Assembly (NCBI RefSeq): GCF_014202315.1
Contig: NZ_JACHGN010000003.1
Span: 62,001-126,000, forward strand
Direction: 5' to 3'
Source: Thermocatellispora tengchongensis
GTDB lineage: Bacteria > Actinomycetota > Actinomycetes > Streptosporangiales > Streptosporangiaceae
DNA length: 64,000 nucleotides
Below, piece after piece: positions 8,748 through 18,793 of the stretch. The translations under genes were made by a program, and so were the position numbers. Each line of letters begins with the position of its first letter. The first letter of the stretch is position 1. The notes beneath the pieces are model-generated. The model did not search any database. It worked only from the letters and a program-made list of their open reading frames with translations, and had not been told where the DNA came from.

Positions 8748-9677
8748 GTGCGCCTGGTCTTCGCCGGAACCCCCGAAACGGCGCTGCCCGCCCTGCGGGC
8801 CGTGCTCGACTCCCCGCGGCACGAGGTCGCCGCCGTCGTCACCCGGCCCGACGCGCCGTCGGGCCGGGGGCGCAAGCTGCATCCGAGCCCGGTGGCCGAG
8901 GTCGCCGAGGAGGCGGGCGTGGAGGTGCTGCGCCCGGCCAAGGCGAGCGACCCCGCCTTCCTGGACCGCCTGCGCGAGATCGGCCCCGACTGCTGCCCCG
9001 TCGTCGCGTACGGCGCGCTGCTGCCGCAGGCCGCGCTGGACATCCCGCGCCACGGCTGGGTCAACCTGCACTTCTCGCTGCTGCCCGCCTGGCGGGGCGC
9101 CGCCCCCGTGCAGCACGCGGTGCTCAACGGCGATGAGATCACCGGGGCGTCCACGTTCCAGATCGTCAAGGCGCTGGACGCCGGGCCCGTCTACGGCGTC
9201 GTCACCGAGCCGATCCGGCCCGCCGACACCAGCGGCGAGCTGCTGGCCCGCCTGGCGATCTCCGGCGCCGAGCTGCTGGTGGCCACGCTCGACGGCATCG
9301 AGGACGGCGTGCTCACCCCGCGCCCGCAGCCCGAGGAGGGCGTGAGCCTGGCGCCCAAGCTGACCGTGGACGACGCCCGCGTCGACTGGACCGCCCCGGC
9401 CTTCCGGGTGGACCGCCTCGTGCGCGCCTGCACCCCCGCCCCCGGGGCCTGGACCGAGTTCCGCGGCCAGCGGGTGAAGCTGGGGCCGGTGCGCCCGGCC
9501 CCCGAGGCCGACAAGCTGGCCCCCGGCGAGGTGGCCGCCACCAAGCACGCGGTCTTCGTGGGCACGGCCACCCACCCGGTGGAGCTGGGCGAGGTGCGTC
9601 CCGAGGGCAAGCGGCCGATGACGGCGGCCGAGTGGGCCCGCGGGGTCCGCATCGGCAGCGGCGACCAGGTGGTGTGA
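8748..9677 (+). CDS. fmt: methionyl-tRNA formyltransferase
   Basis: Transfers a formyl group from 10-formyl-tetrahydrofolate to initiator Met-tRNA; 309 residues, typical length. The N-terminus [19 protein letters not shown] is the Rossmann start, and [22 protein letters not shown] is the catalytic signature with conserved His and Ser-Leu-Leu-Pro. The C-terminal OB-like domain follows ([14 protein letters not shown], then the [17 protein letters not shown] region). The GTG start lies just downstream of the def stop. The stop overlaps the rsmB GTG by four bases (GTGA), suggesting translational coupling. Confidence 0.95.
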   Translation: MRLVFAGTPETALPALRAVLDSPRHEVAAVVTRPDAPSGRGRKLHPSPVAEVAEEAGVEVLRPAKASDPAFLDRLREIGPDCCPVVAYGALLPQAALDIPRHGWVNLHFSLLPAWRGAAPVQHAVLNGDEITGASTFQIVKALDAGPVYGVVTEPIRPADTSGELLARLAISGAELLVATLDGIEDGVLTPRPQPEEGVSLAPKLTVDDARVDWTAPAFRVDRLVRACTPAPGAWTEFRGQRVKLGPVRPAPEADKLAPGEVAATKHAVFVGTATHPVELGEVRPEGKRPMTAAEWARGVRIGSGDQVV

Positions 9678-11125
9678 GCGCGGCGATGCCCCAGAAGGGA
9701 CCCGACGACGCCCGCCGCGGCCGGGGCGGGCGCGGTGGCGGCCGTCCGCGGCGGCAGCAGCGGCCGGTGCGCGACGAGGCCCGCAACGCGGCCTACGACG
9801 TGCTGCGGGCCGTGGACGAGCGCGACGCCTACGCCAACCTGCTGCTGCCCGCACTGATCCGCGAGCGGCGGCTGAGCGGGCGTGACGCCGGGCTGGCCAC
9901 CGAGCTGGCCTACGGCACCCTGCGCGGCCTGGGCACGTACGACGAGATCATCGCCGCCTGCAGCGACCGCCCGCCCGAGGACCTCGACCCGCCGCTGCTC
10001 GACGCGATCAGGATCGGCGCCCACCAGCTCCTGCGCACCCGCGTGCCCGCCCACGCCGCCGTGGGCACCACCGTCGATCTGGTGCGGCTGCGCATCGGCA
10101 CCGGCCCCTCGCGCTACGCCAACGCGGTGCTGCGCAAGGTCGCCACCCGCTCGCTGGACGACTGGCTGCCCATCGTGGCCCCCGATCCCGACGACGACCC
10201 GATCGGCAACCTCGCCGTCTCCTACAGCCACCCGCGCTGGATCGTCTCGGCGCTGCGCGACGCGCTGGCCGCCGCCCGTCCCGACAAGGACGAGGCGCTG
10301 TTCCGCGAGACCGCGGCGCTGCTGGAGGCCGACAACGAGCGGCCCCGGGTGGCGCTGGTGGCGCGGCCGGGGCGCAGCACGGTGGCGGAGCTGGCCGAGG
10401 CGGGCGCCGTGCCCGCGGCGTACTCGCCGTACGCGGCCTACCTCACCGAGGGCGACCCGGCGTCCGTCCCGGCGGTGGCCGAGGGCCGGGCGGCGGTGCA
10501 GGACGAGGCCAGCCAGCTCGTCGCGCTCGCGCTGACCCGGGTGCCGCTGGAGGGCCGCGACGAGCGCTGGTTCGACATGTGCGCCGGGCCCGGCGGCAAG
10601 GCCGGGCTCCTCGACGCCGTCGCGGCCGGCGAGGGGGCGCGGCTGCTGGCCGCCGACGTGCAGTACCACCGCGCCCGGCTGGTGTGGCGCACCACCCGCG
10701 ACGCCAAGGTGATCGTCGCCGACGGCACCCGCCCGGTGTGGCGCCCGGCGTCCTTCGACCGGATCATGCTCGACGCCCCCTGCACCGGGCTGGGGGCGCT
10801 GCGCCGCCGGCCCGAGGCCCGCTGGCGGCGCGACCCGGCCAGCGTCCCCGACCTGGCCGGGCTGCAGCGGGCCCTGCTGGACGAGGCGCTGCGGGCCGTG
10901 CGGCCGGGCGGCGTGGTGGCGTACGTGACCTGCTCGCCGCACGTCGCCGAGACCGCGGCCGTGGTGGAGGACTCGCTGGCGCGCCACGCGGACGCCGAGG
11001 CGCTGGACGCGCCCGCCCACCTGCCCGAGGTGCCCGGCCTCGGCCCTGGCCCGTACGCGCGGTTCTGGCCGCACCGCCACGGCACCGACGCGATGTTCCT
11101 GGCCCTGCTGCGCCGCCGCCCCTGA
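9674..11125 (+). CDS. rsmB: 16S rRNA m5C967 methyltransferase RsmB (Sun/Fmu)
   Basis: Methylates a cytosine of 16S rRNA. The protein has about 483 residues, with an N-terminal NusB-like RNA-binding domain ([20 protein letters not shown], then [17 protein letters not shown]) and a C-terminal SAM methyltransferase. SAM motif I reads [15 protein letters not shown], motif IV is [16 protein letters not shown] with one catalytic cysteine, and motif VI VTCSPH supplies the other. The GTG at 9674 overlaps the fmt stop (GTGA); an ATG at 9686 is the alternative. The highly basic Arg/Gly N-terminal extension (about 30 residues) is common in actinobacterial homologues. Confidence 0.93.
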   Translation: MSAAMPQKGPDDARRGRGGRGGGRPRRQQRPVRDEARNAAYDVLRAVDERDAYANLLLPALIRERRLSGRDAGLATELAYGTLRGLGTYDEIIAACSDRPPEDLDPPLLDAIRIGAHQLLRTRVPAHAAVGTTVDLVRLRIGTGPSRYANAVLRKVATRSLDDWLPIVAPDPDDDPIGNLAVSYSHPRWIVSALRDALAAARPDKDEALFRETAALLEADNERPRVALVARPGRSTVAELAEAGAVPAAYSPYAAYLTEGDPASVPAVAEGRAAVQDEASQLVALALTRVPLEGRDERWFDMCAGPGGKAGLLDAVAAGEGARLLAADVQYHRARLVWRTTRDAKVIVADGTRPVWRPASFDRIMLDAPCTGLGALRRRPEARWRRDPASVPDLAGLQRALLDEALRAVRPGGVVAYVTCSPHVAETAAVVEDSLARHADAEALDAPAHLPEVPGLGPGPYARFWPHRHGTDAMFLALLRRRP

Positions 11126-11153
11126 CGATCACGCCGGGGGCACCGTGCCTGGG

Positions 11154-11159
11154 TAGCGT
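11154..11159 (+). promoter_or_regulatory. -10-like TAGCGT before the PAP2 gene
   Basis: TAGCGT lies seven bases before the GTG start of the 11167 gene, and there is no ribosome-binding site, so a leaderless transcript is likely. No -35 was recognised. Confidence 0.4.
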
Positions 11160-11166
11160 GGCTGCT

Positions 11167-12162
11167 GTGAGCGAGTGGGCCGAGTGGTTCGAGGGGTTGC
11201 ACCGTGCCGAGACCGGGATCACCATCGTGGCCCAGGAGTGGCTGTGGTGGATGGGGCCGCTGCTGTGGCTGGTCTCGGCGCTGGGGGCCGACGGCACGGT
11301 GCTGGTGGCGCTGTCGGCGGTGTACTGGTGCGTGAGCCCGCGGCTCGGGGTGCGGGTCGGGCTGGCGGTGCTGGTGTCGGCCGGGGTCAACGCGGTGGCC
11401 AAGCTGGCCTTCCACCAGCCCCGGCCCGCGTGGATCGACGGGCGGGTGCGGGTGCTGAGCGGTGAGGGGTCCTTCGGCATGCCGTCGGGGCACGCGCAGA
11501 CCTCGCTCGTGGCCGGCCGGGTCCTGGTCGGCGGCGGGCGCGGCCCGTACGGGGTGCCCTCGGCGCAGTGGGCGGCGTTCGGTTTCGTGGCGCTGGTGTC
11601 GGTGTCGCGGGTCTACCTGGGGGTCCACTTCGTCTCGGACGTCCTCGGCGGGCCGGCGCTCGGCGCGCTGCTCCTGCTGGTGTACGAGCGGCTGGGCGGG
11701 CCGGCCGCGCGCTGGTGGCGGGCGCGGGCCATGGCGGTGCAGCTCGCCCTGTCCGTGGCCGCCGGCGCGGTGCTGCTCGGCGGCGGCGCGCTGGCCACGC
11801 TGGCGCACGAGGGCTGGTCGCTGCCCGCGGCGTGGCGCGAGGCGGGCGCCGACGACCCGGGCGGCATGGACCGGGTGGTGGCCATGTCGGGGGCCGTGAC
11901 CGGGGCTTTGGCGGGCGCGTCGGTGATGGCGCGCGCGGGCTGGTTCTCGGCGGCCGGGCCGGCGGGCGTGCGGGCGCTGCGGTGGCTGATCGGGATGGCC
12001 GGGGCGGTGCTGGTGTGGGCGGCGGCGGGAGTACTGGGGGAGACGATCGCGGCCGGGGCCGTGCGCTACACGCTGGTGGCGTTGTGGGTGGTCCTCGGCG
12101 CGCCGCTGCTGTTCCTGCGACTCGGCCTGGCCCGGCCACGGGAGGTGACGGCGGGCCCATAG
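11167..12162 (+). CDS. PAP2-family membrane phosphatase
   Basis: Integral membrane phosphatidic-acid-phosphatase-type protein, 331 residues. The PAP2 signature is complete: KLAFHQPRP (motif 1), MPSGHAQ (motif 2) and SRVYLGVHFVSDV (motif 3 with catalytic His and Asp). About six to eight hydrophobic segments are visible, and the C-terminal 150 residues add further membrane helices beyond the PAP2 core. Likely substrates are lipid phosphates such as undecaprenyl pyrophosphate or phosphatidate; the sequence does not decide between them. It lies between rsmB and rpe on the same strand and has its own leaderless promoter candidate. Confidence 0.85.
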   Translation: MSEWAEWFEGLHRAETGITIVAQEWLWWMGPLLWLVSALGADGTVLVALSAVYWCVSPRLGVRVGLAVLVSAGVNAVAKLAFHQPRPAWIDGRVRVLSGEGSFGMPSGHAQTSLVAGRVLVGGGRGPYGVPSAQWAAFGFVALVSVSRVYLGVHFVSDVLGGPALGALLLLVYERLGGPAARWWRARAMAVQLALSVAAGAVLLGGGALATLAHEGWSLPAAWREAGADDPGGMDRVVAMSGAVTGALAGASVMARAGWFSAAGPAGVRALRWLIGMAGAVLVWAAAGVLGETIAAGAVRYTLVALWVVLGAPLLFLRLGLARPREVTAGP

Positions 12163-12165
12163 ACT
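12160..12165 (+). promoter_or_regulatory. -10-like TAGACT before rpe
   Basis: TAGACT overlaps the stop region of the PAP2 gene and lies nine bases before the rpe ATG. No Shine-Dalgarno is present, which favours a very short leader or a leaderless transcript. Confidence 0.4.
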
Positions 12166-12174
12166 GGCCCCATC

Positions 12175-12861
12175 ATGGCCGTACAGATCTCGCCCAGCAT
12201 CCTGTCCGCCGACTTCGCCCGGCTCGCCGACGAGGTGGCGGCGGTGCCCAACGCCGACTGGCTGCACGTGGACGTCATGGACAACCACTTCGTGCCCAAC
12301 CTCACGATCGGGCTGCCCGTCGTCGAGGCCCTGCTCAAGGCCACCTCGACGCCGATCGACTGCCACCTGATGATCGAGGACCCCGACCGGTGGGCCCCGG
12401 CCTACGGCGAGGCGGGGGCGGGCAGCGTGACCGTGCACGCCGAGGCCGCCAGCGCCCCGGTGCGCACCCTGCGCCAGATCCGCGCCACGGGCGCCCGCGC
12501 CGGCCTGGCGCTCAACCCGGCCACGCCGGTCGAGCCGTACGAAGACCTGCTCAGCGAGATCGACATGCTGCTGCTGATGACCGTCGAGCCGGGCTTCGGC
12601 GGGCAGTCGTTCCTCGACGTGGTGCTGCCCAAGCTCCGCCGGGCCCGCAAGATGATCGCCAAGCACGGCGGGCGGGTCTGGCTCCAGGTCGACGGCGGCG
12701 TGGCCGAGGACACCATCGAGCGCTGCGCCGAGGCCGGCGCCGACGTGTTCGTGGCCGGCAGCGCGGTCTACGGCGCCGACGACCCGGCCCGCGCGGTGCA
12801 GTTCCTGCGCGAGCGGGCCGAGCGCGTCTGGGAGTCGGCCCTGCCGGAGTCGCAGCCCTGA
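12175..12861 (+). CDS. rpe: ribulose-phosphate 3-epimerase
   Basis: Interconverts ribulose 5-phosphate and xylulose 5-phosphate in the pentose phosphate pathway; 228-residue TIM barrel of normal size. Motifs: [13 protein letters not shown] at the start, [17 protein letters not shown]-type metal-binding strand (here [19 protein letters not shown]), HLMIEDPD with the conserved His, [12 protein letters not shown] as phosphate-binding loop, and QVDGGV with the catalytic Asp. Ribulose 5-phosphate is also a precursor for the riboflavin genes downstream. The stop codon sits in the left arm of a hairpin shared with the convergent oppF. Confidence 0.96.
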   Translation: MAVQISPSILSADFARLADEVAAVPNADWLHVDVMDNHFVPNLTIGLPVVEALLKATSTPIDCHLMIEDPDRWAPAYGEAGAGSVTVHAEAASAPVRTLRQIRATGARAGLALNPATPVEPYEDLLSEIDMLLLMTVEPGFGGQSFLDVVLPKLRRARKMIAKHGGRVWLQVDGGVAEDTIERCAEAGADVFVAGSAVYGADDPARAVQFLRERAERVWESALPESQP

Positions 12862-12892
12862 CCCGGCGCCGGTCCTAGCCCAGCGCCGGGTC
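12860..12892. terminator. bidirectional hairpin between convergent rpe and oppF
   Basis: A perfect 10-bp inverted repeat, GACCCGGCGC at 12860-12869 and GCGCCGGGTC at 12883-12892, encloses a 13-base loop. The rpe stop overlaps the left arm and the oppF stop lies in the loop. No U-tract follows, as is usual in high-GC actinobacteria. Its position and symmetry suit termination of both convergent transcripts. Confidence 0.6.
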
Positions 12893-13912
12893 CAGCACGA
12901 CCTCCTGGTCGCCGGCGGTCGCCGGGGCCTCCGGGAAGTGGCAGGCGGTCAGGTGGCCCTCGGCGTTCCCCTCCAGGCGCCTCAGCGGCGGCTCCTCGGT
13001 GGCGCACGTGTCGCGCGCCTTCCAGCAGCGGGTGCGGAAGCGGCAGCCCGAGGGCGGGTCGATGGGGCTCGGCACGTCGCCGGCCAGGCGGATGCGCTCG
13101 CGGGCCGCGCCGTCCGGGTCGGTGTCGGGCACGGCCGACAGCAGGGCGTGCGTGTACGGGTGGCGCGGCCGCTCGTACAGCGACTCGCGGTCGGCGATCT
13201 CCACGATCTTGCCGAGGTACATCACGGCGACCCGCTGCGAGAAGTGCCGCACCACGGCCAGGTCGTGCGCGATGAACAGGAACGCGATGCCGAGGTCGCG
13301 CTGGAGCCCTTGCAGCAGGTTCACCACCTGCGCCTGGATGGACACGTCCAGCGCGGAGACCGGCTCGTCGGCGACGATCAGCCGGGGTTCCAGCGCCAGG
13401 GCCCTGGCCACGCCGATGCGCTGCCGCTGCCCGCCGGAGAACTCGTGCGGGAAGCGGTTGTAGTGCTCGGGGTTGAGCCCGACGATCTCCAGCAGCTCGC
13501 GCACCCGCGCGTCGCGCCCGCCCGGGGGCCGGATGTCGTTGATCTCCATCGGGCCGCGGATGATCGAGCCCACGGTCTGGCGCGGGTTCAGCGACGAGTA
13601 CGGGTCCTGGAAGATCATCTGGATCTCGGAGCGGATCGGCTTCAGCTCCCGCCGGGAGGCGTGCGCGACGTCCCTGCCCCGGTAGCGGATCGCGCCGGAG
13701 GTCGGCTCCAGCAGGCGGGCGGCCAGGCGGCCGGTGGTGGACTTGCCGCACCCGGACTCGCCGACCAGGCCCACGCTCTCGCCGGCGCGCACCGTCAGGT
13801 CGATGCCGTCCACCGCGTGCACCTTCGCGACCTGCCGTTTGAAGATCAGCCCGCCGGTGACCGGGAAGTGCTTGGTCAGCCCCGACAGCTCCAGCAGGTT
13901 ATCGTCCGTCAC
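12875..13912 (-). CDS. oligopeptide ABC transporter ATP-binding protein (OppF/DppF type)
   Basis: Cytoplasmic ATPase that powers peptide uptake with its partner upstream; 345 residues. It has Walker [10 protein letters not shown]-loop [20 protein letters not shown] signature [15 protein letters not shown], Walker [15 protein letters not shown] and switch His in IAHDLAVV. The oligopeptide-transporter C-terminal extension ([15 protein letters not shown]) carries the conserved cysteines. A GTG start at 13912 overlaps the stop of the preceding gene (GTGA). It is the last gene of the operon and ends in the hairpin shared with rpe. Confidence 0.93.
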   Translation of the reverse strand: MTDDNLLELSGLTKHFPVTGGLIFKRQVAKVHAVDGIDLTVRAGESVGLVGESGCGKSTTGRLAARLLEPTSGAIRYRGRDVAHASRRELKPIRSEIQMIFQDPYSSLNPRQTVGSIIRGPMEINDIRPPGGRDARVRELLEIVGLNPEHYNRFPHEFSGGQRQRIGVARALALEPRLIVADEPVSALDVSIQAQVVNLLQGLQRDLGIAFLFIAHDLAVVRHFSQRVAVMYLGKIVEIADRESLYERPRHPYTHALLSAVPDTDPDGAARERIRLAGDVPSPIDPPSGCRFRTRCWKARDTCATEEPPLRRLEGNAEGHLTACHFPEAPATAGDQEVVLDPALG

Positions 13913-14931
13913 AGCTTGTCCTTGATCTGCTCGGTGAAGATCGTGCGCTTCTGGGCCGGGGTCAGGTAGCACGCGTCGCCGTGCCCCCGGTGCGGCGCCA
14001 GCTCCGGGCGCTCGCCCCGGCACAGCCCCGGCCCCGCCAGCTCGGTGTAGTCGCAGCGCGGGTGGAACGGGCACCCGGGCGGCACGTTGATCAGGCTGGG
14101 CGGGGTGCCGCGCACCGGGACCAGCGGCACGTCCACCGGCGAGCGCAGCTTGGGCATCGACGACAGCAGGCCCCAGGTGTAGGGGTGGCGGGGCGTGCCC
14201 AGGACCTCCCGCACGGCGCCGCGCTCGATCGCGCGCCCGGCGTACATGACCAGGACCTCGTGCGCGGTGCGGGCGACCACGCCCAGGTCGTGCGTGACCA
14301 TGATGATGGCGGTGCCGGACTGGTCCTGCAGCTCCTTGAGCAGGTCCAGGATCTGGGCCTGTACGGTCACGTCCAGCGCGGTGGTGGGCTCGTCGGCGAT
14401 CAGCAGGTCGGGGTCGCACACAAGCGCCATGGCGATCATGACCCGCTGGCGCATGCCGCCGGAGAACTGATGCGGGTGGTCGTCCACGCGCGAGGCCGCG
14501 TGCGGGATGCCGACCCGGCGCAGCATCTCGATCGCGCGGTCGCGGGCCTCGCGGCGGCTCGCGCCGGTGTGCTTGCGGAAGGTCTCGCCGATCTGCCGTC
14601 CCACCGTGTGGTACGGCGACAGCGAGGTCAGCGGGTCCTGGAAGATCATGGCGACCTTGTTGCCGCGCAGCCGCTCCATCTCCCTCGGGCTCGCCCTGGT
14701 CAGCTCCCGCCCGTCCAGGGTGATCTCGCCGCCGATCTTCGTGTACGCCGGGTCGTGCAGGCCGAGGATCGCCAGGTTGGTCACCGACTTGCCGGAGCCG
14801 GACTCGCCCACGATGCCCAGCGTGGTGCCCTTCTCCACGTCGAAGCTGAGCCCGTCCACCGCGTGGACGACGCCGTCTTCGGTGCCGAAGGCCACGGTCA
14901 GGTCGCGGACCGACAGGAACGGGGTGGTCAA
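13909..14931 (-). CDS. oligopeptide ABC transporter ATP-binding protein (OppD/DppD type)
   Basis: First of the two transport ATPases, 340 residues. Walker A is GESGSGKS, Q-loop [17 protein letters not shown], signature [15 protein letters not shown], Walker [15 protein letters not shown] and H-loop VTHDLGVV. The C-terminus has a CPFHPRC...C cluster typical of OppD/DppD. ATG start, 12 bases after the permease stop; its own stop overlaps the next start, so the two ATPases are probably translationally coupled to give equal amounts. Confidence 0.93.
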   Translation of the reverse strand: MTTPFLSVRDLTVAFGTEDGVVHAVDGLSFDVEKGTTLGIVGESGSGKSVTNLAILGLHDPAYTKIGGEITLDGRELTRASPREMERLRGNKVAMIFQDPLTSLSPYHTVGRQIGETFRKHTGASRREARDRAIEMLRRVGIPHAASRVDDHPHQFSGGMRQRVMIAMALVCDPDLLIADEPTTALDVTVQAQILDLLKELQDQSGTAIIMVTHDLGVVARTAHEVLVMYAGRAIERGAVREVLGTPRHPYTWGLLSSMPKLRSPVDVPLVPVRGTPPSLINVPPGCPFHPRCDYTELAGPGLCRGERPELAPHRGHGDACYLTPAQKRTIFTEQIKDKL

Positions 14932-14943
14932 CGGGGTCTCTCC

Positions 14944-15921
14944 TCAGCTCAGCCGCACGCGCGGGTCGATGACGGCGTACGCGGCGTCCACGACGATGTT
15001 GAACACGACGATGGCCGCCGCCGAGACCAGGACGACGCCCAGCAGCATGGGCAGGTCCTGGTTCACCACCGCCTTGATCGACAGCTCGCCGATGCCGTGC
15101 AGGCTGAACGTCTGCTCGGTGATGATCGCGCCGCCGAGCAGCGTGCCGAGGTCCACGCCGAAGATGGTGATGATCGGGCCCATCGCGCCACGCCAGGCGA
15201 AGCGCAGGAAGACCGTGCGCGAGGACATGCCCTTGGCCCGCGCCGTGCGCACGTAGTCCTCGCTGAGCTGCTCCACCATGGACGAGCGGGTCATGCGGGT
15301 GTAGTTGGCGGTGAAGATGATCGACAGCACCAGCCAGGGCAGCAGCAGGCCGCCCGCCCAGGCGAACGGGTCGGCGGTGAAGTCGTGGTACGCGGGCCGC
15401 TCCAGGACGCGGAGCCGGTCCACCAGCACCCAGGTCGCCAGCACGCCCACGAAGTAGATCTGCATCGAGGCGCCGACCAGTGACGCCGAGCTGGCGATCT
15501 TGTCCGCGGCCCGGCCCCGCCGCGCGGCGGCGATCATGCCGGTGCCCACCCCGAACAGCAGGAAGACCACCGCGGCTCCGATGGTCAGCGACAGGGTCGT
15601 GGGGAAGCGGTCCACGATCGCGTCGAAGATCGGCTCCTGGTTGACGAAGGAGTAGCCGAGGCAGGGCGCGTCGCAGTGGCCGTAGGTGAACTCGCGCCCG
15701 GCGAATATGCCCGCGAGCCAGTGCCAGTACTGCAGGAAGACCGGCTCGTCGATGCCCATGTTGTGCCGGACCAGCTCCAGGGTCTCCGGCGGGCAGATCT
15801 TGCCGCAGGCGAGCCTGGCCGGGTCGCGGGGGATGGCGAAGAACAGGAAGAACGTCACGGCGGTGATGATCAGCAAGATCACCAGTGCGCCGAGGATCCT
15901 GCGGACCAGGAAGTGGTACAT
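14944..15921 (-). CDS. oligopeptide ABC transporter permease (OppB/DppB type)
   Basis: Integral membrane permease of 325 residues starting MYHFLVRRILGALVILLI, the classic first helix of DppB/OppB proteins. About six transmembrane segments follow. The cytoplasmic EAA loop that contacts the ATPases is visible as DYVRTARAKGMSSRTVFLRF. ATG at 15921 is preferred over an upstream in-frame start because GGAG lies immediately before it and the family N-terminus begins there. The substrate-binding protein lies 55 bases upstream. Confidence 0.92.
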   Translation of the reverse strand: MYHFLVRRILGALVILLIITAVTFFLFFAIPRDPARLACGKICPPETLELVRHNMGIDEPVFLQYWHWLAGIFAGREFTYGHCDAPCLGYSFVNQEPIFDAIVDRFPTTLSLTIGAAVVFLLFGVGTGMIAAARRGRAADKIASSASLVGASMQIYFVGVLATWVLVDRLRVLERPAYHDFTADPFAWAGGLLLPWLVLSIIFTANYTRMTRSSMVEQLSEDYVRTARAKGMSSRTVFLRFAWRGAMGPIITIFGVDLGTLLGGAIITEQTFSLHGIGELSIKAVVNQDLPMLLGVVLVSAAAIVVFNIVVDAAYAVIDPRVRLS

Positions 15922-15976
15922 GGGCTCTCCGGTCGGGCCCGGTGTGGGCGGGCGGCCCGCCCGCACCGGGCGGCGG

Positions 15977-17752
15977 TCACTGCTTCACGTAGACGTCGGT
16001 CGGGGACTGCTCGCCGGTGATCGGGTCGAACTCCACGCCGCCCAGGCCGGAGCCGTACAGGCCGAAGTAGGTCTGGTAGAACTCCGGCACGATCGGCGCC
16101 AGCTCCATGATCATCCGGTCCACCCTGGCCCACGCCTTGCCCGCCTCGGCCGGGTCGGTGATCTTGGCGGCCTCGTCGATGGCCGCGTTGACCTTCGGGT
16201 CGTTGAGGTGGGAGTAGTTCGGCGCCTGGTCGGCGATCTGCCGGCCGTCGTACGTCAGCGACAGCGAGGTGAAGCCGGTCGGCCAGTCGGCCGCCCAGCC
16301 GCCCCAGTAGACGTCGTACGGGTTGTTCACCATGCCGACCGCGTCGTAGAAGGTGGTGGGGTTCAGCGGCTTGGTGACCACCTTGAACCCGGCCTTCTCC
16401 AGTCCGGTCTTGATCGCCACCGCGGTCTTCTCCTGGGTCGGCGTCTGGTTGTAGGCGTAGACCAGGGTCGGGTTGGGCTGCCCCGCCTCCGCGAGCAGCT
16501 TCTTGGCCGCCTCGGGGTCGCCCTGCGGCCTGGTCTGCTGGCCGTACAGGTCGAAGGACTCGTAACCGAGCACCGTCGGGCTCATCACCGTGCTGGCGTA
16601 CTTGCCGGCCCCCAGCTCGCCCCCTTGGAGCTGGCGCACCTGCTGCATCGGGAACGCCTTGATGATCGCCTGCCGCACCCGGACGTCCTTGATCCGGCTG
16701 GTGTTGATGTTGTAGAAGGTCGTGTACGGGGTCAGTCCCGAGACCGTGCGCCTCATCAGCTCCGGATCGCCGGTGACCTGCTGCAGCCGCTCGGTGGCGA
16801 CCGGGTTGTGGAAGGTCATGGCGTTCTTGTCGTCGCCGTTGTCGGCGATGAAGCGGTCGGTCGACTGCAGCGCCTGGACCCCGAACTCCATGTGCCACTT
16901 GTCGGGATAGGCGTTGCGGATCGGATCGGTCGCCGGGTCCCAGTGCTCGTTGCGCTCCAGGTCCATCGACTTGTCCGTGACATGACTGACGATCTTGTAC
17001 GGCCCGGAGGAGAACGGCTGCCGGTCGTACTTCTCCTTGGTGTCGTGCTTCTCGGGCACGATCCCGTAGCCGGTCATCGCCACGGTGAAGTTGAAGTCGG
17101 GGTGGGGCGCGTTGAGCGTGAACTCGATCGTCTTCTCGTCGACGGCCTTGATCGTGTCCAGGTGCTCGCCGTCGTACGGGCCCGTGTACTCCTTCCCCTC
17201 GGGCAGCAGCCACTGCTCGGCGTACGGCGGGCCCTCGGGGGTGAACGGGGCGAAGATGCGCTCGAAGGTGTGCTTGACGTCGGCCGTGGTGATCGGCGAG
17301 CCGTCCTGCCACTTCAGGCCGTCCTTGAGGGTGAAGCGCCAGGTCTTGCCGCCGTCCTCGGTCGTGCCCGGGTCCACCGCGAGGTCGCCGACCAGCTTGA
17401 TGCTCCCGTCGTCACCGATCTTGTACTCGGTGAGCTGGCGGGTGAACAGCTTGGAGGCGGTGGCGTTGTAGTTGAGGTAGATCCGGGCCGGGTCCAGGTG
17501 GGAGAAGTCGTCGCGGTCGATCATGTTGACCGTGCCGCCCTTCACCGCGCCGGGCTCGGGCGCGGCCGGTCCCCGGGAGTCCTCGGCGGTGCCCACGCTG
17601 ATCCTGGTCAGCGCCTGGACGTCCTGGCTCCTGCCCGCCGCGGCCGAGGGGGCCGGTCCGCCACCGCCTCCCTGGGCACAGGCCGAGAGCGCGAGAGCGC
17701 CCGCCGCGATCACCGCGACGCTCGCCGCGGCCCGCTTCCTCGGAGTGGTCAT
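15977..17752 (-). CDS. oligopeptide ABC transporter substrate-binding lipoprotein
   Basis: Extracytoplasmic solute receptor (SBP_bac_5 family) of 591 residues. The signal peptide carries MTTPRKR, a hydrophobic core and the lipobox LSAC with the lipidated Cys at 25, followed by a Gly-rich linker. Family features include DDFSHLDPARIYLNYNAT, WRFTLKDGLKWQDGSPI and SSGPYKIV. ATG at 17752 is chosen because the signal peptide begins there and GGAAAGGA precedes it. Probable ligand is oligopeptides, by family and linked permeases; nickel, heme or sugar binding are possible in this family. It lies between the two permease genes, an uncommon arrangement. Confidence 0.92.
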   Translation of the reverse strand: MTTPRKRAAASVAVIAAGALALSACAQGGGGGPAPSAAAGRSQDVQALTRISVGTAEDSRGPAAPEPGAVKGGTVNMIDRDDFSHLDPARIYLNYNATASKLFTRQLTEYKIGDDGSIKLVGDLAVDPGTTEDGGKTWRFTLKDGLKWQDGSPITTADVKHTFERIFAPFTPEGPPYAEQWLLPEGKEYTGPYDGEHLDTIKAVDEKTIEFTLNAPHPDFNFTVAMTGYGIVPEKHDTKEKYDRQPFSSGPYKIVSHVTDKSMDLERNEHWDPATDPIRNAYPDKWHMEFGVQALQSTDRFIADNGDDKNAMTFHNPVATERLQQVTGDPELMRRTVSGLTPYTTFYNINTSRIKDVRVRQAIIKAFPMQQVRQLQGGELGAGKYASTVMSPTVLGYESFDLYGQQTRPQGDPEAAKKLLAEAGQPNPTLVYAYNQTPTQEKTAVAIKTGLEKAGFKVVTKPLNPTTFYDAVGMVNNPYDVYWGGWAADWPTGFTSLSLTYDGRQIADQAPNYSHLNDPKVNAAIDEAAKITDPAEAGKAWARVDRMIMELAPIVPEFYQTYFGLYGSGLGGVEFDPITGEQSPTDVYVKQ

Positions 17753-17779
17753 GTCGTCCTTTCCTTGCAGCATGGGGGG

Positions 17780-18793
17780 CTATCGACGCGTCTTGGGGTC
17801 GAGAGCGTCCCGCACGGAGTCCCCCAGCAGGTTGAAGGCGAGCACGAAGATCACCATCGCCACGCCGGGGAAGATCAGGAATGTGATGTCGTCGCGGTAG
17901 ACCTCGGCGCCGCGCTGGATCATGCGCCCCCAGTCGGGGGTCGGCTCCACGATGCCGACGCCCAGGAACGACAGGCCCGCCTCCGTCGTGACGAACAGCG
18001 GGAGCAGCAGCGTCGCCTGGATGATGATCGGCGTCCACAGGTTGGGCAGCAGCTCCTTGAACACGATCCGCGCGGGGGAGGCGCCGCTGACCCTGGCCGC
18101 CTCCACGAACTCGCGCTCGCGCAGCGAGAGCACCTGGCCGCGCAGCAGGCGGGCGATCGTGGCCCAGCCGAACATGGTCAGCACGGTGATCAGCGACGCC
18201 GCGCGCAGCCAGGTCGGGGTCTCCTCCTGGGCCGAGACGAACACCGACTCGACCACGGGCATGAACGCGATGAAGAACAGGGTGGAGGGGAACGACAGCA
18301 GGATGTCGATCACCCGGCCCACGAGGTAGTCGGTCCTGCCGCCCGCGTAGCCGGCGGTGATGCCCACGACCACGCCGATGAGCGTGGTGAGCACGGTGGC
18401 GGCGCCGGCGATCAGCAGCGAGGTCCGGATGCCGTAGACCAGCAGCATGAACACGTCCCGTCCGAGTCCGGGCTCCAGGCCGAACCAGAACTCCGGACTG
18501 ATGCCGCCGTTGGGCAGGATCGGATAGCCGAATTCGTTCAGCAGGCCCGGCCGCTCCTGGCCGTACTGGGTGTACGGGTCCTTGCCGTACACCCAGGAGA
18601 TGAGCGGCGCGCAGATGGCGACGAGGAGGAAGAAGGCCACCACGACCGCCGACGCGACGCCGGTACGGTCGCGCCGGAAACGCAGCCACATCAGCCGGCC
18701 GGGGGAGCGGCCGGTCGTCACCGGCACGCTCGCCTTCGGGTCGGCCACCGGTTCGGCGGCGGTGCCGGGCGCTGCTGGTACAGGCGTGGTCAT
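17780..18793 (-). CDS. oligopeptide ABC transporter permease (OppC/DppC type)
   Basis: Second membrane permease, 337 residues, first gene of the operon. An N-terminal Pro/Ala-rich cytoplasmic tail is followed by LMWLRFRRDRTGVASAVVVAFFLLV, split here by the first helix. The EAA loop reads EFVEAARVSGASPARIVFKEL, slightly over the usual core, and the end NLLGDSVRDALDPKTRR is typical of DppC. ATG at 18793 gives a normal length; a GTG at 18892 would add a low-confidence 33 residues. No good ribosome-binding site is seen for the ATG, so the start is uncertain. The transporter order is C-A-B-D-F. Confidence 0.9.
   Translation of the reverse strand: MTTPVPAAPGTAAEPVADPKASVPVTTGRSPGRLMWLRFRRDRTGVASAVVVAFFLLVAICAPLISWVYGKDPYTQYGQERPGLLNEFGYPILPNGGISPEFWFGLEPGLGRDVFMLLVYGIRTSLLIAGAATVLTTLIGVVVGITAGYAGGRTDYLVGRVIDILLSFPSTLFFIAFMPVVESVFVSAQEETPTWLRAASLITVLTMFGWATIARLLRGQVLSLREREFVEAARVSGASPARIVFKELLPNLWTPIIIQATLLLPLFVTTEAGLSFLGVGIVEPTPDWGRMIQRGAEVYRDDITFLIFPGVAMVIFVLAFNLLGDSVRDALDPKTRR

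Noticed and set aside
12875-14419. 514-codon version of OppF starting far upstream
   Set aside because: The extra N-terminal part is antisense-like frame within oppD; the GTGA overlap start at 13912 gives the normal family length.
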